A stretch of DNA of 64,000 nucleotides, taken from NCBI GenBank assembly GCA_022036555.1, contig CM039129.1, positions 26,896,553 through 26,960,552 on the forward strand. The letters run 5' to 3'. The translations under genes were made by a program, and so were the position numbers. Below, one piece after another: positions 12,557 through 23,800 of the stretch. Numbering within the stretch: the stretch's first letter is position 1; the number at the start of each line of letters is the position of its first letter. Source of the DNA: Microstegium vimineum (lineage: Eukaryota; Streptophyta; Magnoliopsida; Poales; Poaceae). Under the pieces are notes generated by a model, which was given only the letters and a program-made list of their open reading frames with translations, searched no databases and was not told the DNA's origin.

Positions 12557-12568
12557 GCTCTGATACCA
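12557..12568 (-). other. Primer-binding site (initiator Met tRNA)
   Basis: TGGTATCAGAGC on the minus strand, two bases inside the LTR end at 12571, complementary to the 3' end of plant initiator methionine tRNA. It fixes the orientation and the LTR boundary of this copia unit. Confidence 0.9.
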
Positions 12569-12570
12569 AT

Positions 12571-13030
12571 TGATGGACCGAGAACGGCGACCAGAGGGGG
12601 GTGAATGGGAGCCTCAAATTTCTCTCGAAATATTCGGACCACTCTTCCAAAAACCAAACCTAGTTGATGGGTGCTCACCGGTAGTGGAGAGAAACTCACC
12701 GGAAACCCCAAAACGCAGGTTCTCAACCCCTAGGGAAAAGAGGCAAGAACCTAGGCAAAATGGGTGAAACCAGCAACCATCGGACCACTTGGTCAAGACC
12801 TCCGGACTAGTCTGACGCCTCCTGCTGCTTCCTCAAAAACCAACACAGTAAGCACCAGGGCTTCGGATGACTACCTCTGGACTAGTCCGGTGGTACCGTC
12901 GGACCAATGAAGATGGTCCGGAGCTCACCCTTGCCTCTGCGCAAAAACACATAGTATGCGACCCTACTTCGGACTAGCCGTCGGACTACCACCATCTGAC
13001 TATGCTAGCTGGTCTGACGCTCTACTTGTC
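12571..13030 (-). mobile_element. Copia LTR 3' portion
   Basis: The end of a SIRE-like LTR in minus orientation, from the terminal TCCATCA at 12571 to about 13030, where it joins gag sequence directly. It contains several CGGAC/GTCCG words, including a near-palindrome around ACTAGTCCGG at about 12887. Confidence 0.8.
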
Positions 13031-14421
13031 CTAGAGAGTGACAAGATCAGACATGTGAATGGCGCTAGCATCACACTCTACCTCCTCAGTAACCACCACC
13101 GATGCCTTAGAAAAATCTAGCTCATGCAGCACGCTAAGATACTTAGCCTTGAAATCATTCCTCTCGCACGCGGCACGCTTGAGCAAAGCATCCTGAGTCA
13201 TCAAGGTGTCGTTCAGGGACTCAAGCTCGAGAGAGAGGGATTCAATGGTGGGTGATACCTCGGGTGTGTCAGAGTCGTAGTCGGAGTCATCCTTGCACTT
13301 GCCGACCTTGCCTTCTTCAATCGCCATGGTGCAAAAGCCACCGTGCTTGGCGTCGGTGTAGAAGCATAGGCCATTGAACTTGTCCTCAACCTTTCCCTTT
13401 GACTCATCATCGCTTGAAGAAGCACCTCCGTCGGAGGAGGCATCGATGTCGTTGAGGGAGGTGAGGAAGGCTCGGTGGTTGGCCTTCACCTTGTCGATCA
13501 CCTTCTTGGAGGACCTTCGGTTGTAGCCGCCCTTGGGCTTGTGCTTGTCCTCGAAGTGGTGCTCGCGCTTGTCCTTGCGCTTGGTGAAGTCACCCGCAGC
13601 ATTCTTGGAGCAGTTTGCGATGAAGTGATCCTCATCACCACAACGGTAGAACCCCTTGGCCGAGCCACCACGTCGTCGGTTCAAACCGTTGTTGTGAAAC
13701 CGTGAGAACCTAGTGATGACTAGGGCCATCTCGTCATCTCCAAGAGACTCCACTTGCTCCTATGTCACAGAAATCAAAGACAAAGGAAACAAGGAGTGTG
13801 AAGGGTCAGAGGAAGAAGAAGATGTACCGTCGGGGCAAGAAACCAACGCCATAGAGGGTTTCGATGGGGTTTCAAGCTTGGCCCGGGTCTGGTAGTCAAT
13901 CTCCGAGGACTTGAGCTTGCTGAACAGCTTGTCCACGGCAGGGCATCATGGCTCGATGACTCCTGAATGGCAGCAACTTTCATCTCCCACACCTTCCGAT
14001 CAAGAGCATGCAAAAGCTTGATAGCCATCTCATGATCATCATAAGGCAAGTTGGCTCGATTAGCACGCATCTTGTTGATGATAGATTGGAAGTGAGTGAA
14101 CATCTCATCAACAGATTCGCCGGCCAACTGAACAAAGTTCTCGTACTCTCTATGATACGTGTCGAAGAGTCTGGACTTGATCTGAGGGTTGCTCTCATAA
14201 TATCTTAAGAGTGTTTGCCAGATCTCCCGCACCATAGTGAGACTCGAAACTCGCTCAAACTCAGGAAGAGACAAGCAAGAGAAGAGAATGCTACGGGCTC
14301 TTGCGTTTGACGCATGTTGCGTGACTTGGAGATCGGTGATCCGAACGCCAAGAACCACATAGTCCTCATTCTCACAAATCTCCCAAAACTTCGTATCAAG
14401 GCCTTGGAGGTAAGCCCTCAT
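13031..14421 (-). pseudogene. Copia gag remnant with damaged zinc knuckle
   Basis: Two open pieces on the minus strand form one gag: 14421-13774 (GLDTKFWEICENEDY, then FVQLAGESVDEMFTHF and ANLPYDDHEMAIKLLHALD) and, after a frame change, 13753-13031 (nucleocapsid part). The zinc-knuckle region reads FYRCGDEDHFIANC, so the first Cys of the usual C-x2-C-x4-H-x4-C is Tyr. Lys-rich and acidic Ser/Asp stretches and a helical C-terminus follow. The true N-terminus is missing, replaced by LTR sequence at 14422. Confidence 0.85.
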
Positions 14422-15705
14422 TCAGACGAAAATAGAGAAATGAGAGCTCACCAGCAGTGGAGAAAAAACTCACCGAAAACCTCGAAAACCAGATTCTCAA
14501 CCCCTACGAAAAAGAGGCAAGAACCTAAGCCAACCACGCAAAAACAGCAACCTCCGGACCACTCAAAACGGAAGTGGAGAGAAAACGGAGAAATGAGAGC
14601 TCACCGGTAGTGGAGAGAAACTCATCGGAAACCCCAAAATGCAGGTTCTCCACCCCTAGGGAAAAGAGGCAAGAACCTAGGCAAAATGGGTGAAACCAGC
14701 ACAGTAAGCACCAGGGCTTCGGACGACTACCTCCGGACTAGTCCGGTGTTACCGTCGGACCAATGAAGATGGTCCAGAGCTCACCTTTGCCTCTACGCAA
14801 AAACACACAGTATGCGACCCTGCTTCGGACTAGCCGTCGGACTATGCTGGCTGGTCCGACGGTCTGCTGACTCTCTGACAAAGACCACCAGACCAATGGA
14901 GTATGGTCCGGAGCCTCAAAATCGAGTGGTCCGGAGCTTGGTCCGATGCCCTTTGCTGCTTGACACTCTCACTAGTCAAGACCACCGGACCACTTGCTAT
15001 GGTCCGGAGCTAGGGGAAAGTCTTTCGGAGCCTAGTCTGATGCTCGCGAGGAGAGCTGCTAGAACCCGCGAAATCGGTTTCCACTACGCCCAATCTTCCC
15101 AAAACTCAACCAAATGATCACCAACTACAACCAAAATTTGTATACATGATCCTAGTACAGTTGGGGAGCTATCCCGAAGAAATCATCGCTGAATTTGGCT
15201 TAGAGCAAAGGGGGAGAAAAAATGAGGGGAAAATCTCAAGAACGAAGAACTCCACAAAGAAATCGCCCGATCTACGCACTCGTGAGGTTTGAGGATAATT
15301 CCTTCAGTGCAAAGATGCTCCTCACGATTATGAACAACTTGGTTCAAACGGTTTTGCAAGAACTACTCCATAGAGAAAAATCTCAGCTCGGGATCAAAGG
15401 AGAGATAAAAGCAAAACGCGAAGAACACAAGCAAAACGGGGACACGATCACGAAATCAAAGGCGCTACGGAGGGTAAGGCCTCTGATTTGCACCAAAAGA
15501 TTTGCAAGTTCTTATAGAGGTTGGTGAAATCAACCTAGGGACCTCATGAACTAGAGAGAGGTTAGAGAGAGAGAGAGAGAGAGTTGGGGCAAATGATTAG
15601 GGTTCAAGATGTGGGATGAGGATACCCCTTCATCCCCTATTTAACAGGGCTTTGGCTATTTCCCAAAGACCCCCCTAGATACATGAGTGAACTACCTAGC
15701 CTAAG
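14422..15705 (-). mobile_element. Copia LTR, internally duplicated, 5' truncated
   Basis: SIRE-like LTR sequence in minus orientation. A segment of about 153 bp is tandemly duplicated (GAGAAATGAGAGCTCACC at 14435 and 14588). A perfect 14-bp palindrome CCGGACTAGTCCGG lies at 14733-14746. Homology to the plus-strand LTR stops at about 15705, corresponding to about 8200 in that copy. Confidence 0.75.
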
Positions 15706-16640
15706 CAAATGAGAGTCTATGGTTGATTGGAGAAGCAAGTACATTGGTGTTGTTGCCCAGAGCCCGGCACTGCCGGCCTGGTGCAGACAGTACCTATGCA
15801 TGCTTTTCCAATCCACCATGGAATCTAGGTTTTGACGAAATCTAACTACTGGAGGTACATCACCATACATAATGCAACTACTAACAACCTAAATCCCATC
15901 TCAAAATCCATACATTGCATAGATCGACCCAAGTTAGGGTTTCATGTTATTACCTTTGAAAGAGAGGGGTGAGGATGAAGAAGGTCGGGCTTGAAAGGAG
16001 CTTGACGCAGGGAGGAAGATCCTCCACACCTCCTCCAATGGCAGCACTTCCGAAGGGCGGCACTGCCGGGGAAGAAGAGAGGGACCTTCGGGCTCCCTAG
16101 GTCTCCTTGGGGTTGAGAGAGGAGAGGAGAGGAGAGGAGAGGTGTTTCTGTTGGGGGGATATGACTTGGGATGGAGTCCCCTCGGGTCTGGGCAGGAAAT
16201 AAAAGAGGAACCTGAGGGATAGGACATGGGCCCGACCTCTCTGGTCGGTTAAGTCGGCACCCCGGCACTGCCGTGCCAGGGGTCGGCACTGCTGGCCTAG
16301 CCAGGCAGTGAGGGGTTTATGCCACTTTATACTTTATATTTATGCATTCGTAGACATATACCCCTTTCCATATGATGGTCAGTAAGCAATCAACAATACA
16401 TACAATGACCACCATACTCAAGTTTCTTTCAAAATGGGTTTTGAAACACATAATTGAGATTTTCAACAAGCTCAAAGGAGTTTAAATTCATTTTATACTT
16501 TGAAATTGAGTTAGGTATGCCGTACTATTAAGAGGGATTCAACATGCATGCCAACAAGTGAACCAAATGCAATATCTATCCAAATATATCATGCCTCCAC
16601 ATACATAGAAGGCAAATCAGCCAGCTATTCGAAGATCAAT
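15706..16640. other. Unassigned LTR-like sequence with CCGGCACTGCCG words
   Basis: No credible gene. It holds a (GAGAG)n run at about 16110-16142 and several copies of a CGGCACTGCCG word (15770, 16052, 16263, 16285), which is the inverse complement of words seen at 29901-29930. An AT-rich part (16430-16510) resembles the inside of gypsy LTRs on the minus strand. The boundaries of the contributing elements cannot be set by eye. Confidence 0.35.
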
Positions 16641-16755
16641 TCTTTGTTGTCTCTGCGAGGCTGGTAGTGTTGGGCTTCAGGCCGGCAGGCCCGGCACTGC
16701 CGCGATTTGTTCTGCCCATTGAACAGTGAAGGGGTATTTCTTACCTCCTCACCTT
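16641..16755 (+). mobile_element. Copia LTR, left piece (split by chromovirus)
   Basis: When 16756-29206 is removed, the text AGGGGTATTTCTTACCTC... runs on into ...CCAATGGCTAGTTCTGCC at 29212, typical of a copia LTR of the CCGGCAGTGCCGG type. The flanking 5-mers are ACCTT (16751-16755) and ACTTT (29207-29211), a target duplication with one difference. The left limit is uncertain. Confidence 0.5.
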
Positions 16756-18759
16756 TGTGACACCCTGTGTCAAGCTTGCATTAGGATCATCATTAGCCAC
16801 TAAGCACATCCTTTCATTGCATTCATGTTTGCATATGCTATCATTTCATGTGTGTGTTTATATGTTTGAAACTAGAATTGAATAGGTGTTTTGTGCTTAA
16901 TCTTGTGATTAACCTGTTTAGTTAAACCTTGCTATGCTTAGAGTAAAGTAGGGTTTGCTTCATGTTTAGTTACCCTGCTTAGTTTTATCAAATAAAATAA
17001 AATGGAAAAGGAAATCAGAATCGAGACAGGCCGAGCACCACCCCTCGACCTCGACCACCGCTCGATGAGCGTGACGGACCGAGGGTTCGATCGAACGACC
17101 CCGGGCCAGAGGGTTCGATGAGCGCTCAGTTATTTATTTATGCATTGCAATCATTTAGGGTCCGTGGAGGGACATCAGGAGCCCACAGAGACTGAAGCCC
17201 AGGAGGTACAGGAGCTGTACGAGGAGTACCACGAGCTCGACACTAACCTCCCCGAGTGCCCTGACCACCAGCCCTCCACCTTCTCTCAAGGCAAGCCCCG
17301 AAGCATTCTTAAGTCTCCCAGTATTTACAAATTAATCTACTTGAGTATTTTATACTGTGATGCATTAGGTGACAGGAGTTGTTTGAATCCCAAATTGATG
17401 CATTACCTTCCTTGATTATTGTTTTACCTACCTTGTTACCCTGTTAATAAGAAGTAAAAGCAACCGCTTAGCATGCTTATAAATAATGGTTACCTTTCTT
17501 TTATGTTTCGTATTATCCCTTGTGGGTAATACTATCACGGTTGGCTATATTTGCTATCGTGGAAAGAACCTATGGTAGTAATGAAATACGGTCAACTGGA
17601 AGGCAAGTGCACCAAGTGGTCAAGACTTGGGGGCAGTCCGTTCGTTGGATCGTATAGGTTTGTACACGATGGTGGCCCTCTTACATCTCTGAATGCGCCC
17701 TTTCACATAGGGGCCGTCGGGAGTGTCGACCCGAAGCCGAGTAAACACTGTCCGGGCCGGAGCTCAATCTGCTGTGAGCACCCTCTAGACTGTAGATACG
17801 ATCTGCCCCGTGGTGGCCATCTATTTTCTACAATTGGGTGGACCAATGCGAGCCCGCGTCGATTACCACCTGGACTTTGTTGAGCGGTAACCTAATGCTG
17901 ACCCGACGGGGAAAGTATGGGTGTGTGTTAAAGGTAATCTTACCAGCTGGTGTATATCGATTCGAATTGCCGCCCCCACTGGATATGGGGGATTACGCTG
18001 AGCTTCACCACGGTACAACTCCATGTGATACCTTAATGGTTCTACTAAAATATTGATAAAGGAACTGGATATATGTTACTATATTGTTTGAGTAGTTCAA
18101 GTGAGTGCTCTAGTATAGATGCAATAACCTAGAGATAATTAGTAGGATAAAAGATGACTGCTCACCGCATCATTAAAGTGAACTCCTTTAATTTAAGCAT
18201 TTTCGCAAAGTAAAGCTTACCCAACTCCAGATACAGCCATGCATATCCTTGGAGTCTTTATTTTCAGTTAGACGGGTAAGTCCAGCTGAGTACATTCCCG
18301 TACTTAGGGTTTATCCCGTTTGTTGCAGATGGCCAAGTATACTTCGGCTATTGTAAGCATTGTCTCTATCCTGTCGAAGAAGAGGAGTAGGCCTTGGGCA
18401 AGGTCTTCTACAAGCTCATCTTTTGCTGTTGTCGGACTTGACATTGTGGGCACCCCTCTCTTTTAAAGTCTTATTTCAGCTTCAAACAGTGTTTTATTTG
18501 GCCACAGGTGTTGTGGCGTAAGTACTACTTCTATTTGGAACAAGGTGCTGTAATAACTTTATTTCGTACGTTAAGTATTTTCGGTTGATTTGTGGCTCGT
18601 TCGAATGTGTATCCCTGAATGTACGCGATCCTGAGTTGATGTTAGAAATCCTTCGAGATTTCCGGACTACCGGGATTATATGGGCTCAAGTGTTTTAAGT
18701 GGTAGCTAAGTCAGCTACTTTAGCACTTGATCTCTTATAATCTGGGCGGTTCCGTCATA
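16756..18759 (+). mobile_element. Chromovirus 5' LTR with 1.9-kb internal deletion
   Basis: 2004 bp against 3886 bp for the 3' LTR. It matches 25321-25678, then has about 13 bp of filler (GTTCGATGAGCGC, 17113-17125), then matches 27570-29206. The lost 1891 bp (25679-27569 in the 3' copy) include the GC-rich promoter-like and 5' leader-like part. The LTR at 1-2458 retains the sequence matching 27180-27569, so this is a deletion here and not an insertion in the 3' LTR. Confidence 0.9.
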
Positions 18760-18761
18760 GC

Positions 18762-18773
18762 TGGTATCAGAGC
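18762..18773 (+). other. Primer-binding site (initiator Met tRNA)
   Basis: TGGTATCAGAGC, two bases after the 5' LTR end, complementary to the 3' end of initiator methionine tRNA. It sets the 5' LTR boundary and the plus orientation. Confidence 0.92.
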
Positions 18774-19500
18774 ATTGTTCAGGTATCCTCATTCGTTTGA
18801 GCAACTTTTCAACAAAACTAGTATTTTCAAAACTATTTTTATAAACTACTTTCGAAACTTTGGTGCCAGAGTCTAGTCCTTAAGCCCTATACTAGGAAAT
18901 CAGGTGGCTTAGTTATACTAACTTGGTTCCGAGTTTTGCTCATGCTGGATCTTTATAATTGCCGAGATATCATTCTTGGGAAGGATGATATTAGGTTCGA
19001 AAATTGCATTGAAAACTATTTGGGAGATGTGAGAGTAGACCTTCCAACCGTTGGTCAAGGGAAGTGATATCTTGTCACTTAAGGATATGTGAGCTTTCAC
19101 GCAGACACATCTGAGAAGTATGAAATGCTGGGTGGGTTTTCCGAGCTTGGTGCATAAGGTTTTGGCATCTAACTGGTATGTACTTAGTGCGTATCGGGAA
19201 ATGCCCGGTGATTTTCTGCATTGGGTTTTGTTCTTTTGGGCTGAGATGAATTTTCTGCAGGAACACTAACTACGCAACCGTGTAGAACGAATAACTGCGT
19301 AATGAGAGATCGTCTTGCCACCGACTAAAACGTTAGGACTTACGAGTCATTCTAGTTGAGTGAGGACGTAATTACGACCATGCATCATGTTTATACTCTT
19401 GTACCATGTCATCCCTCCCTTAAATTGTAATCATCCCCTTTTGATAAAAATGACCAACTTAATACCTGTCTCACGAGAGTCGAAACCCCTTTTTCTTCAG
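18774..19500 (+). other. Leader between primer site and orf0, intron-like
   Basis: No ORF of note. It starts with a possible splice donor (TTCAG/GTATCC at 18781) and ends with a pyrimidine tract and acceptor-like CTTTTTCTTCAG directly against the orf0 ATG at 19501. It may be spliced out of the transcript. This is inference from consensus only. Confidence 0.45.
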
Positions 19501-20541
19501 ATGCCTCGTACCCGTCTGACCGCCAGGAAAGCAACCGGAGGAGCAGGAGTCCCTCGCCACCCTTTGGCAAGGAAGATGACCAGGGGAAAGTTTTTGACGT
19601 ACTTTGGGCTGCCAACTATCCTTTGGCGAGTTTTGCACGCCATTGGGTATTCCGAGGGCAGTGAACCCAAGTACTCTTGGCAAAAGCAGTAGTATGGTCA
19701 AGATTCTTTAGTCCAGGTTGAGATCAGAGTAAAAGCCTTGGAAGGAAGGCCCGACTGGTCAGGCTGGACGATCGTTACCAAGGGAGCTTGTGCTAAGGAT
19801 GGAGCCAACAGGGCAGCATACCTGGTGCTGAAGGACATCATCGCTCGTTTTCCCGCAGATCTTGCAGACGCATGGCCGGGAGTGTTCCCACGTGGATCAG
19901 CTTTTCTTGTGGATTGGATGCAGACTGAGGAGACAGCTCTGACAGGAGGCGAAGAGGAGCTTTTCTTTTGTGAGACCCCAGCCATCGGTGCCACTGGAGC
20001 TCTTCTAGGCACTTGTGAGAGTTTGGAGCGCAGTCTAGCAGATGTTGCAGAAATCCACAACGCCACGATGGAAAGCAAGCGCCAGTTGCAGCAGGAGTTC
20101 GAGACAGCCGTCGAGACCCTTCAGGCAGAGTTAGCTCAGATGACTCTGGAGCGCAATCAGGCTCAGACTAAGTTGGAGGAGGAGATCACTGCTCGTGTGG
20201 TCAGTGAGCAGTTGCTTCTCGATGCCACCAACTCCAGGAATGAAGCTTGGACCGAGTCTGAAGACTTGCAGGCTAGAGTTGCAGAGTTAGAGGGAAACCT
20301 CCATGGACAGCAGGAGTACATCAATAACCTGCACGAGGCTTTCCACACTCTCCATCATCAGCAGGCAGTAGCAGCAGCTGAAGTCGCCGAAGCACCTGCA
20401 TCTGAGGAGCCAGAGCCACAGGATGGAGTGATCCTTGGCCTGACTCACCGAACGAGGTCTTTGCCGACGAGCCCTTCTACAACGACAACCTCGACGACAA
20501 CATCGGAGAGCACAACTACTCCGACGGTTACTGAGCGCTAG
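19501..20541 (+). pseudogene. orf0: accessory protein with histone H3-like N-terminus and coiled coil
   Basis: A frame of 347 codons upstream of gag, broken once by TAG at 19690-19692. The first residues are MPRTRLTARKATGG, then VPRHPLARK: aligned with the histone H3 tail about 15 of 26 positions are identical, with Lys 9 and Lys 23 kept, Lys 4 as Arg, and Ser 10 as Ala. Next is an unknown domain (about residues 30-150, with WSGWTIVTKGACAKDGANRA), then a coiled coil (about 200-283, rich in Gln, Glu and Leu) and a Ser/Thr-rich tail. I start it at 19501 because an acceptor-like TTCAG precedes this ATG and the H3 likeness begins here. As I recall, ORFs upstream of gag are described in rice gypsy elements of the RIRE3/RIRE8 kind; their function is unknown. 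Confidence 0.75.
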
Positions 20542-20840
20542 TTTAGGAGTTGACCTTCCGCGCAAGGAGCTTTTGTATCTTGATGTTGTTAAGACTCTGC
20601 TAATTTGGATCTTCATGATGTGTAAGCCGAATGTGGAATTTAAGTCCAGGCATGGTTCTAGCGAAGGATTTGGAATGTTATTTATATGTTTATGATGAGC
20701 AATTAATTCTGTGATATTATGTGAAAAGATGAATAATTATATCTGGTCGTGTGCTTAATGTTACATTTTGTATAGCATGATATTTATTCATTGATTCAAT
20801 ATAGCATCACCTAATTGTTGCTTGTTAATGGGTTATACAG
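20542..20840 (+). other. AT-rich intron-like spacer before gag
   Basis: 299 bp between orf0 and gag. It holds a donor-like TGTGTAAGCC at about 20618 and ends GGTTATACAG directly before the gag ATG. The part from 20640 to 20840 is T/A-rich like plant introns. It may let a spliced RNA present gag-pol as its first ORF. Confidence 0.45.
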
Positions 20841-23800
20841 ATGACAGCGAACACTCGTCGCACCAATCGGGGTGATGGAGAGGCATCCCAGAGAGAGGAC
20901 TTGCCACCACCACCACCACCACCACCTGCAATGACACCGGAAGCATTCTTTGGCCAGTTCTTGGGCAGCCAAAGAAGTGTCGAAGAGATGCAGCAGCAGA
21001 TGAATGAAACCCTGCGTAACATCGCTGCCAACACAGCTCAGCAGCACAGACAACAGCAGGGGGCCGCACCTAACCAGTACAGTTCTTATAAGGATTTCAT
21101 GGACACCCGCCCTCTGATCTTCAAGGAAGCTACTGAACCGCTGGAGGCAGATGAGTGGCTGCACTCCATGACCCAGAAGTTTCGACTTCTGCGCCTAACA
21201 GATGAGCTGAAGGCGGAGTATGCCGCGCACAGACTGGAAGGACCAGCGAGTATCTGGTGGTCCCAGTACCGCGATAACCTACCTGCCGGTACTACGGTTA
21301 CATGTGAGTTGTTCTCCACAGCTATGCGTCGTCACTACATCCCAGACGGTGTGATGGAGATAAAGCTTACAGAGTTCATGAGGTTATCCCAGGGGACCAG
21401 ATCAGTAACAGAGTACCTCACCAGTTTCAACCGGTTGGCTCGCTATGCATCTGACTTTGTCAACACGGACGCCAAGAAGATCGCTAGCTTCAAGAGAGGC
21501 ATGAATGCCGCTCTTCTGTCCAAGATGGGAAACAGTCACCGCATCACTTTCAGTGACTTCATCAGCGACTGCTTGAATCAACAGACCAATGACAACAGGT
21601 TGCTTGCAGAGATGCGTCGTCGCATCCCAGAGGGAGGATCCCACCAGAGTAGGGGTCCCAGTGCTTCAAGGCCAGTGTTTCGTCCACCACAAGTTGGTGC
21701 ACGTTTCCGACCACCTCAAGGGAAGATGACCAATGCTCGTGCTCGTCCCGCATACCAGAGACCCTTCACTGCACCCCTGCAGCAGACTAAGGGTAAAGCC
21801 GCAGCACCTGCAGTTGGAAGTCAAAAGACGCCATATGTGGTAGGACCATGCTTCAACTACGGACAAACTGGTCACCTATCTTGCTTCTGCACGAAGCCCA
21901 GAAGGCAGTTCAGCTATCCCCAGCAGCCTCGCATAGGAAATGTTCATCACACCACCTTGGAGGAAGTACCAGAGGGAGAGCCCGTCATAGCTGGTATGTT
22001 TCTTGTTAATCAATGCCCTGCAGTTATCTTGTTTGATTCTGGAGCATCGCATTCATTTGTTAGTGGGAACTTCGTGTTGCGGAGTCAACAGAAGGTGGTA
22101 GAATTGGAAAAGGAGTATCAGATTAGTGCAGCAAGAGTTGTCCTATATACTCGTAAGATGGTAAAGGATGTAGAAATTACCATGGGGACGACATCGATAC
22201 ATGTCAACCTCATCGTAATACCTAAGCTAGGTCTAGATGTAATCCTTGGTATGGAATGGATGAAAGCTTGGAAAGTGCATCTAGATATCGCCCAACGAGT
22301 AGTATCTATCACCAACCCCCAGAATGGAGTTACCTTCGGGATCTTCTTACCTAAGAACCCGAATCAGCTTGGAATTATGTTTGCTATCACTGCAGAGTTG
22401 TTGGATAAGATTCCTGTAGTGTGTGAGTTTCCGGATGTGTTTCCTGATGATCTTCCAGGGTTACCCCCAGATCGAGATGTCGAGTTTGCTATAGAGCTAG
22501 CTCCAAGAACAGCACCTATATCTAGGAGGCCATATAGGATGCCACCCAATGAGTTAGCAGAACTCAAGAAACAACTCCAGGAGTTGCTGGAAAAAGGTTT
22601 GATCCGACCGAGTTGTTCACCATGGGGATGTCCAGCCATCTTTGTGAAAAAGAAGGATAAAACCTTAAGAATGTGCGTGGACTATCGCCCTCTCAATGCA
22701 GTTACCATCAAAAACAAATATCCGTTGTCGCGGATTGATTTGTTGTTCGATCAGTTGTCTAAAGCTAAAGTGTTCTCCAAGATAGATCTACGATCTGGTT
22801 ATCATCAGATTAAGATCAGAAAGGAAGATGTACCTAAGACCGCTTTCTCCACAAGATACAGTCTCTTTGAATATCTAGTGATGTCTTTTGGATTGAAAAA
22901 TGCGCCTGCGCATTTCATGTACTTGATGAACTCAGTGTTCATGCAAGAGTTGGATAAGTTTGTGGTAGTTTTCATTGATGACATCCTAGTATATTCGGAA
23001 AATGAGAAGGATCACGCAGAACACCTGCGTTTAGTGCTGAAACGGTTAAGAGAGCATAAGCTTTATGCCAAGTTTAGCTAGTGTGAGTTTTGGTTGACAA
23101 AAGTACCTTTTCTGGGTCAAATCTTGTCAGCCGAGGGTATCTCAGTGGATCCCTCAAAGGTGCAAGAAGTTATGAATTGGAAAGCACCCGTTAACGTGCA
23201 TGAGGTTCGCAACTTTTTAGGATTGGCTGGATACTACCGTCGTTTTATCCCGGACTTTTCTAAGATAGCTAAACCTATGACAAGGTTAACACAGAAAAAT
23301 AAGAAGTTTGAATGGAGCGTAGATTGTGAAACAGCGTTCTGTACCTTGCGGACACTGTTAACAACTGCACCAGTTTTGGCACAACCAAATTTGGTGGAAC
23401 CTTTGGATGCGTTTTGTGATGCATCAACTATTGGATTAGGATCTGTGCTAATGCAGAGTGGAAGAGTCATTGCGTATGCCTCACGACAACTCCGACCTCA
23501 TGAAGAGAATTACCCGACCCATGACTTGGAGTTAGCAGCAGTCGTGCATGCTTTGAAGATATGGAGGCATTACTTGATGGGTAATTTGTGTCACATCTTC
23601 ACGGATCACAAGAGTTTGAAGTACTTGTTTACCTAGTCTGAATTGAATATGTGGCAGAGAAGATGTTGGAGCTAATCAAGGATTATAACTTGGAAGTGCA
23701 TTATCATCCTAGAAAAGCAAATGTTGTAGCAGATGCTTTGAGCCGCAAGTCTCATTGCAACTTGTTGCAACCTTTGTTAGAAGATGGTTTTGATCTAATG

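Larger units (their letters stand above)
12056..15705 (-). mobile_element. Rearranged SIRE-like copia chain LTR-gag-LTR-gag-LTR
   Basis: Read on the minus strand from the right: LTR part (15705-14422), gag (14421-13031), LTR end (13030-12571), primer-binding site, gag start (12525-12164), LTR end (12163-12056). All parts match the family of the plus-strand LTR at 7509-9544. Pol is absent from both units, and each gag-LTR junction lacks the normal intervening sequence. The right end corresponds to about position 680 of the 2036-bp LTR, so the LTR start is lost. This looks like unequal recombination between elements plus internal deletions. Confidence 0.75.

Noticed and set aside
16110..16142. 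(GAGAG)n microsatellite as a regulatory GAGA element
   Set aside because: Short simple repeat without supporting context; slippage is the simpler explanation.
17140..17883. Open frames with MHCNHLGSVEG and MLSWKEPMV in LTRs (also at 779, 1214, 27494 and 27917)
   Set aside because: They recur in every copy of the chromovirus LTR but with frame changes between copies, so they are LTR sequence and not conserved genes.
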